DNA from: Litorivivens sp047622145
GTDB lineage: Bacteria; Pseudomonadota; Gammaproteobacteria; Pseudomonadales; Spongiibacteraceae
Assembly (NCBI GenBank): GCA_047622145.1
Contig: JBLHMO010000116.1
Span: forward strand, 1-9,925
Direction: 5' to 3'
DNA length: 9,925 bases
A model generated the notes under the pieces. The model was not told the DNA's origin. It ran no database searches and saw only the letters and a program-made list of their open reading frames with translations. Below are positions 6,167 to 9,925 of the stretch, piece after piece. The translations under genes were made by a program, and so were the position numbers. Position 1 is the first letter of the stretch; each line of letters begins with the position of its first letter.

Positions 6167-7552
6167 ATGCAGCAATTAAAAAGACGAAGCCTGCTCCAGC
6201 AGGCTTTTTTTTCTGTAGTTTCTATTGGTATTGCGCCAGCTTTTGCTGCAAGTCAGAGCAACACCTCGGCTCGTACGTGCGCGCCAGTATCGGGCCGACA
6301 TCAAATAAAGCTGCCGACAGGGCGGCTCTCAAACTTGGGTGGATTGCGTGCGGTTGACGGCCTTGGCATTGCCTTGCCCGAGGGTTTTAGCGTTCGCAAG
6401 CTTGCGGAGGCGGGGGAGCGGGTGCCGACTCCGGCAGGGCTCAAATCCCACAGCGGGTATAAGTGGCACACCTTTCCAGACGGCGGGGCAGTGATTGCGA
6501 GGCCTGACGGTGGCTGGGTCTACACGTCGAATTCTGAAATCCCATTGTTACCACTCGGCGGCTGCGGCGCGCTGGCGTTTAATGCCGATGGTGTCGTTGT
6601 GAACGCTTATTCAATCTTGAAAAGAACCACTCAGAATTGCGCCGGTGGTGTGACACCCTGGCGGACCTGGATATCGTGTGAGGAGTGTAAAGATGGATTG
6701 TGCTGGGAGTGCGATCCTTTCGAGCCCGGCCAAGGTCTTGCGAAGCCCGCATTGGGCCGCTTTGCTCATGAAGCCATTGCGGTGGATGCACTACGGCACA
6801 CGGTCTATCTCACGGAAGACATCGGCGACGGCCGTTTTTACCGCTGGACGGCGGCAGCTGAAGACCTTGACGACAATGGAAGATTGTCGCTGGAGCAGGG
6901 CCTGCTCGAGGTTATGAATATCGAGGGCTTTCACGATGATTGCTACCCACACCCCGATGCCTTTGTGCAAGGACAGCTCCACGTCAGCTGGATAGCCGCA
7001 GAGCAGGCGAACGAGCAGCAAGACAAAGTTCGGGCCCAACTACGATCACAGCGATCGATCGTGCCTGGAACAGTTTTTCTGGGAGGTGAGGGCTTGTGGG
7101 CCTATAAAGTGCCGCTCTCAACGGCCCAGACATTGCGTCCCCATTCTTCGGCCAAGCCAGTGGACACATTGATATTTTGGACCACCAAACTCGATAATCG
7201 GGTGTGGGTGTTGGACGTTGCCAATCAGCTCGTTGAGCTGGTCTTTGACAACAGCGAGATGGCTGTTCCCTTCGAGAGTGTGGACAATCTGACCATCAGC
7301 CCCTGGGGTGATATTCTGGTGGCTGAAGATCCGCCCCATCGCGATGTGGCGAGATTGATGGTGGTGTTGCCAAATAAAGGTGCCGTGCCGCTGTTGGCGA
7401 TTCATCACGCCGGGTCGGAAATTTGCGGCCCGGCGTTTAGTCCAGATGGGGCTAGGCTTTATTTCAGTTCACAGCGCTACAACCATGGGGGCGGTACCTT
7501 TGAAGTGCTGCTACCGAGCACTGTCTGGGCTGCTACCGACGCCCAAGGCTGA
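6167..7552 (+). CDS. PhoX/DUF839-family phosphatase-like protein, Tat-exported
   Basis: A 461-residue protein. The N-terminus MQQLKRRSLLQQAFFSVV is a Tat-type signal (twin Arg 6-7, hydrophobic run, cleavage near AFAAS), as expected for PhoX relatives that fold with metals in the cytoplasm. PhoX-like landmarks are NCAGGVTPWRTWISCEE (157-173), where the SCEE motif should supply the metal-binding Cys and Glu; GRFAHEAIAVD (197-207); VYLTED (213-218); WGDILVAEDP; and FSPDGARLYFSSQR near the end. It is shorter than classical PhoX alkaline phosphatase and belongs to the compact DUF839 group, so phosphatase activity is likely but not certain. No Pho box was found upstream. The gene is 60 bases after the subtilase. 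It ends five bases from the convergent mscS-like stop. Its codons 7-16 contain a terminator-like hairpin. The ribosome site is poor. Confidence 0.87.
   Translation: MQQLKRRSLLQQAFFSVVSIGIAPAFAASQSNTSARTCAPVSGRHQIKLPTGRLSNLGGLRAVDGLGIALPEGFSVRKLAEAGERVPTPAGLKSHSGYKWHTFPDGGAVIARPDGGWVYTSNSEIPLLPLGGCGALAFNADGVVVNAYSILKRTTQNCAGGVTPWRTWISCEECKDGLCWECDPFEPGQGLAKPALGRFAHEAIAVDALRHTVYLTEDIGDGRFYRWTAAAEDLDDNGRLSLEQGLLEVMNIEGFHDDCYPHPDAFVQGQLHVSWIAAEQANEQQDKVRAQLRSQRSIVPGTVFLGGEGLWAYKVPLSTAQTLRPHSSAKPVDTLIFWTTKLDNRVWVLDVANQLVELVFDNSEMAVPFESVDNLTISPWGDILVAEDPPHRDVARLMVVLPNKGAVPLLAIHHAGSEICGPAFSPDGARLYFSSQRYNHGGGTFEVLLPSTVWAATDAQG
6187..6212 (+). terminator. Intrinsic terminator-like hairpin inside the phoX-like signal-peptide codons
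   Basis: Arms 6187-6195 (AAGCCTGCT) and 6198-6206 (AGCAGGCTT) are perfectly complementary, 9 bp with a 2-base centre (realistically 8 bp with a 4-base loop). They run straight into eight T residues (6205-6212). This is a textbook Rho-independent terminator in the plus direction, 20 bases after the ATG at 6167. It may end transcripts from the subtilase operon, or act as an attenuator relieved by ribosomes on the phoX-like gene. Confidence 0.7.
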
Positions 7553-7566
7553 CTTTATCAGTCAGC
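7548..7566. terminator. Hairpin spanning two convergent stop codons
   Basis: GCTGAC (7548-7553) and GTCAGC (7561-7566) form a 6-bp inverted repeat with a 7-base loop. The TGA of the phoX-like gene (7550-7552) lies in one arm, and the mscS-like stop (7558-7560, reverse strand) lies next to the other. There is no clear T-run, so efficient intrinsic termination is doubtful, but this is the only structure between the convergent genes. Confidence 0.35.
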
Positions 7567-8469
7567 GCCGCTTCTCTTGAGTGGACGATGATCTGATATA
7601 ACGTGCAGGTCGCGCTGGGGAAAGGGTACACAAATACCCACATCACGAAAGGCGTCGTCAATAGCGTTTAGATAAGTGCCTTTAACCAGTCCGGGGCGTG
7701 ATGAGAATTCCTGTTTGGTCCAGACCAATAGATCAAAGTCGAGGCTGGAATCGCCGAATGCCTTCATGACAACCTGCGGCTGTCGCTCTGGCGTGTCGGC
7801 CAAGGTCATCTCCTGAGCTAGTGCGGCAGCTATGACGCTTTTTGTCATTAGGTCTTTATCGGTACCGTAGGCGACACCGAAGGGAACCCGGTGTCGAGAG
7901 AAATTATCGGTGTGGGTAAAGTTGGTGACCTTACCGTTCACAAACTCGGAATTGGGAACCAAAATTTCGGAATTTTCGACGGTTGTAATGACCGTCGCGC
8001 GTACCCGAATTTCCGACACGACGCCCAAGACGCCGCTGTCCAACTGCACAAAGTCACCTACTTTAAGTGATCGCTCTAGCAGGATGATCAAGCCCGACAC
8101 AAAGTTACTAACGATGGCTTGCAAGCCAAAACCAATACCGACTGATAGCGCAGACACGATCAGTGCAAGCTTGCCGAAATCGACGCCCATCACCGAGAGG
8201 CCTATCAGTGAGCCTGCAATCAACACGAAGTAATGTGCAAAGCGTTCCAGGGTGTACAAAGAGCTGGGGGTCAGTGCGTAGCGTCCGCGATTAAGGGACT
8301 GGACGCTCTTTTTCAGCAGTCGCGCGACGTAAAGCGAGGCGATGACAACGGCAATGCCAGCCAGAATTGAGGCGAGAGTCACAGGCCCTTTGCCAAGATC
8401 TACCAGTGGGTAGCGCAGCAAACTCATAAAATGAGACAGGTTGATTTCGCTCATGGAGTAATCACTCAT
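7558..8469 (-). CDS. Small mechanosensitive channel, MscS family
   Basis: A 303-residue inner-membrane channel that should open under membrane tension to release solutes during hypo-osmotic shock. Three membrane helices are visible: about 29-51, 76-95 and 100-132. The last is the pore-lining TM3, with the Gly/Ala-rich run SALSVGIGFGLQAIVSNFVSG and then ILLERSLKVGDFV. The beta domain follows (GVVSEIRVRATVITTVENSEILVPNSEFVNGKV in outline) and then a C-terminal alpha/beta domain ending about 30 residues after CVPFPQRDLHV. The size is typical for minimal MscS proteins. The start is uncertain: ATG at 8469 was taken, ATG at 8454 or TTG at 8493 are possible, and none has a strong ribosome site. It lies 68 bases after the dksA-like gene on the same strand, so they are probably co-transcribed. 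Confidence 0.92.
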   Translation of the reverse strand: MSDYSMSEINLSHFMSLLRYPLVDLGKGPVTLASILAGIAVVIASLYVARLLKKSVQSLNRGRYALTPSSLYTLERFAHYFVLIAGSLIGLSVMGVDFGKLALIVSALSVGIGFGLQAIVSNFVSGLIILLERSLKVGDFVQLDSGVLGVVSEIRVRATVITTVENSEILVPNSEFVNGKVTNFTHTDNFSRHRVPFGVAYGTDKDLMTKSVIAAALAQEMTLADTPERQPQVVMKAFGDSSLDFDLLVWTKQEFSSRPGLVKGTYLNAIDDAFRDVGICVPFPQRDLHVISDHRPLKRSGAD

Positions 8470-8537
8470 ATTACTGCGGTTCGAGTCGGACAAGGCTGGG
8501 GGTTAAGCCCTTGTTGGTTGCTGCTGGAACGGATTCT

Positions 8538-8876
8538 TTACAGTTCGAGCTGCGAGGCACATTGGATACAGAGGCTCGCGACAGGATCTGCCAGTAAACG
8601 CTCGTCGGCAATGGACTGGTCGCATTCCAGGCAGAAGCCATAGCTGCCATCATCTATCGCGTCCAGAGATCTTGCAATGGCCTTCAGCAGCTTCTGCCGT
8701 CGACGTCCGGTTTCGATAGACATGGCCTGAGCTTGCAAGGCATCCATTCGTGACAGCCGGCCGACACTACTTTGATCCAGTACTACTGTGCCTGCAGCCT
8801 CTAAGCTGCTCGCTTCGGTCTGGTTCAAATCCTTACGCATGGCGCACAATTTGTGTCGAAGATCTTTATTATTCAT
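8538..8876 (-). CDS. Short DksA/TraR-family zinc-finger protein
   Basis: A 112-residue protein with an N-terminal helical region, the subfamily block LDQSSVGRLSRMDALQAQAM (33-52) and a C-terminal four-cysteine zinc finger: Cys82, Cys85, Cys103 and Cys106 (CLEC, 17 residues, CIQC). Relatives of DksA and TraR bind RNA polymerase through the secondary channel and adjust initiation. This one is shorter than true DksA (about 150 residues), and I see no DksA-type acidic coiled-coil tip, so it need not respond to ppGpp. The start at 8876 has AGG eight bases upstream. It lies upstream of the mscS-like channel on the same strand and is divergent from the ior genes. Confidence 0.9.
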   Translation of the reverse strand: MNNKDLRHKLCAMRKDLNQTEASSLEAAGTVVLDQSSVGRLSRMDALQAQAMSIETGRRRQKLLKAIARSLDAIDDGSYGFCLECDQSIADERLLADPVASLCIQCASQLEL

Positions 8877-9065
8877 ACTTGCAGCCTATCATTGCAATAC
8901 CGTGGTCGGTAATATTAAGTGGATAAATGGTAACGCCCGTCGCGCTCCGAAACCGAGTCAAAAACAGCTACACTACCGGCTGCCTGGTCCCCATCGTACC
9001 CGCTCTAGGGCCAGTAATAAGCCAGAGTCTAATCCCAACCTTAACCCTGCTTTTCGGATACCAAT
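8877..9065. other. Divergent spacer between dksA-like and ior genes
   Basis: These 189 bases separate two divergent transcription units and should contain both promoters. I found no convincing -35/-10 pair, repeat or hairpin. An open frame on the plus strand running across it (8788-9090) has no family features and overlaps both flanking genes, so I treat it as non-coding. Confidence 0.5.
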
Positions 9066-9575
9066 ATGGCTGCTATTGAATTTACCCTGAACGGCCGCGA
9101 ACAGCGGCTAGACGTTGAAGCCGATACACCACTACTGTGGGTTATACGCGAAGAACTGGCACTCACCGGCACAAAATTTGGGTGCGGCAAGGGTCTCTGT
9201 GGAGCATGTACGGTTCATCTAGATGGCCAAGCCATTCGCAGTTGTAGTTATCCGGTCAGTCTAGCGGCTGGTAAAAATATTCGAACTATAGAAGGCATTG
9301 CACTGTCCTCGGAGCAACTCCACCCGGTTCAACAGGTTTGGCTGGAAGGCAGTGTGCCCCAGTGTGGCTACTGCCAGTCTGGGCAGATCATGGCCGCGGT
9401 GGCGTTACTGGAGCGTAATAGCGTGCCCAGCGATGTCGAAATCGATCGTGCCATGAGCAACATTTGCCGCTGTGGTACCTACCCGCGTATACGTACAGCA
9501 GTGAAGCGAGCATCAGAATTGATGCAAGGGCAGGCCGTGGTTGGCTACTTCGAGCCCAAGGAGCAGTTGTCATGA
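9066..9575 (+). CDS. 2Fe-2S subunit of a molybdenum hydroxylase (isoquinoline 1-oxidoreductase alpha-like)
   Basis: A 169-residue electron-transfer subunit of the xanthine oxidase family. The N-terminal plant-ferredoxin-type domain binds one cluster through Cys40, 45, 48 and 60 (CGKGLCGAC...SC). The helical C-terminal domain binds the second through Cys100, 103, 134 and 136 (CGYCQSGQ...CRC). All eight ligands are present. The protein hands electrons away from the molybdopterin subunit encoded next, with which it overlaps by ATGA. Two-subunit enzymes of the IorAB type lack the FAD subunit and pass electrons to cytochromes or another membrane acceptor. The substrate cannot be told: relatives oxidise N-heterocycles, nicotinate or aldehydes. 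The ATG at 9066 starts right at the conserved beta strand; only a weak GGA lies upstream. Confidence 0.93.
   Translation: MAAIEFTLNGREQRLDVEADTPLLWVIREELALTGTKFGCGKGLCGACTVHLDGQAIRSCSYPVSLAAGKNIRTIEGIALSSEQLHPVQQVWLEGSVPQCGYCQSGQIMAAVALLERNSVPSDVEIDRAMSNICRCGTYPRIRTAVKRASELMQGQAVVGYFEPKEQLS
9558..9563 (+). promoter_or_regulatory. Shine-Dalgarno site of the molybdopterin subunit
   Basis: AAGGAG lies eight bases before the ATG at 9572, inside the end of the 2Fe-2S subunit gene. It fixes the start of the next gene and supports coupled translation of the pair. Confidence 0.75.
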
Positions 9576-9925
9576 GTCTGAGCCGACGGGAGTTTTTTAA
9601 AGGAAGCGCCACGATTGGAGGCGGCGTTGCGATTGGTTTGACCCTAAGCGGCTGCGGCGGGCAAGCGGCATACCCGGGAGCGAGCACGGCGGATTTGCGC
9701 CCGAATGCCTTTCTGCAAGTACGACCTGATGGCGCCGTGGTATTCCAGTTGCCGCGAGCCGAGATGGGGCAGGGCGTATACACCGGCCTGACCACGCTCG
9801 TCGCCGAAGAGTTGTCGATGCCGGCGTCAGATATTGTTATTGAGCATGCTTACTTTCACCCCGATTTTCGCGATCCCGAATTTAGCATGATGATGACGGG
9901 CGGCAGCGCGTCACTGCGCAACAAT
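9572..9925 (+). CDS. Molybdopterin-binding subunit of isoquinoline 1-oxidoreductase-like enzyme, N-terminal part
   Basis: The first 118 residues are visible; the gene runs off the right edge. A Tat signal (MSLSRREFFKGSATIGGG, twin Arg 5-6) leads to LSGCG, where Cys28 fits a lipobox, so the protein may be a Tat-exported lipoprotein. After a short linker, NAFLQVRPDGAVVFQLPRAEMGQGVYTGLTTLVAEEL (45-81 in outline) and TGGSASLRNN (109-118) match the first molybdopterin-domain motifs of IorB-type large subunits. The periplasmic location agrees with the Tat signal, and the 2Fe-2S partner, which lacks a signal, probably travels with it as a complex. The ATG overlaps the preceding stop (ATGA). The catalytic Glu and most cofactor contacts are beyond the window. 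Confidence 0.9.
   Translation, partial: MSLSRREFFKGSATIGGGVAIGLTLSGCGGQAAYPGASTADLRPNAFLQVRPDGAVVFQLPRAEMGQGVYTGLTTLVAEELSMPASDIVIEHAYFHPDFRDPEFSMMMTGGSASLRNN

Noticed and set aside
8494..8520. GGG/CCC inverted repeats between the dksA-like and mscS-like genes as a terminator
   Set aside because: Stem is only 3-5 bp in any pairing and there is no T-run; co-transcription remains the simpler reading.
8788..9090. 100-residue open frame across the dksA-like/ior spacer
   Set aside because: Overlaps both flanking genes, has no recognisable motif and has a composition typical of a chance frame.
9388..9795. 135-residue minus-strand open frame opposite the ior genes
   Set aside because: Lies antisense to two genes with complete family motifs; no motif of its own.

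Overview
The window looks like a chromosomal segment of a Gram-negative, probably gammaproteobacterial, free-living heterotroph. The clues are outer-membrane-style lipoprotein and Tat signals, a CFI-box C-terminal segment on a subtilase, a PhoX-like phosphatase, an IorAB-type molybdenum hydroxylase and a short DksA/TraR protein. A marine or aquatic Cellvibrionales-like host would fit, but that is inference from gene content only. No mobile element, tRNA, rRNA or CRISPR array was seen.

Layout. Positions 1-617 (minus) carry the N-terminal part of a secreted proteinase K/aqualysin-like subtilisin that runs off the left edge. A 318-base divergent intergenic region (618-935) follows. It holds a hairpin next to the protease start and five copies of the hexamer GTTAGC. 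Positions 936-3195 (plus) encode a membrane histidine kinase with two near-duplicate PAS domains and an overlapping single-domain response regulator. Positions 3258-6106 encode a small lipoprotein whose C-terminal half resembles a protease propeptide, then (ATGA overlap) a large subtilase with a Ser-Glu-Asp-like active site, a PPC-like insert and a CFI-box/transmembrane tail. Positions 6167-7552 encode a Tat-exported PhoX/DUF839 protein whose signal-peptide codons contain what looks like a complete intrinsic terminator. Convergent to it (minus, 8876 to 7558) are a DksA/TraR zinc-finger protein and a small MscS-type channel. After a 189-base divergent spacer, positions 9066-9925 (plus) encode the 2Fe-2S subunit and the start of the molybdopterin subunit of an isoquinoline-1-oxidoreductase-like enzyme, cut by the right edge.

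How the parts may work together. Two secreted subtilases flank a two-component pair, and the second is translationally coupled to a small lipoprotein that looks like a free-standing copy of its own prodomain. This suggests an extracytoplasmic proteolysis module with an in-trans inhibitor or folding helper, possibly under control of the adjacent kinase/regulator pair. The phosphatase could be co-transcribed with the protease, subject to the terminator inside its own 5' end. The dksA-like/mscS pair and the ior operon look like independent units. The most notable items are the prodomain-like lipoprotein/subtilase pair, the terminator embedded in the phoX-like signal sequence, and the GTTAGC cluster.
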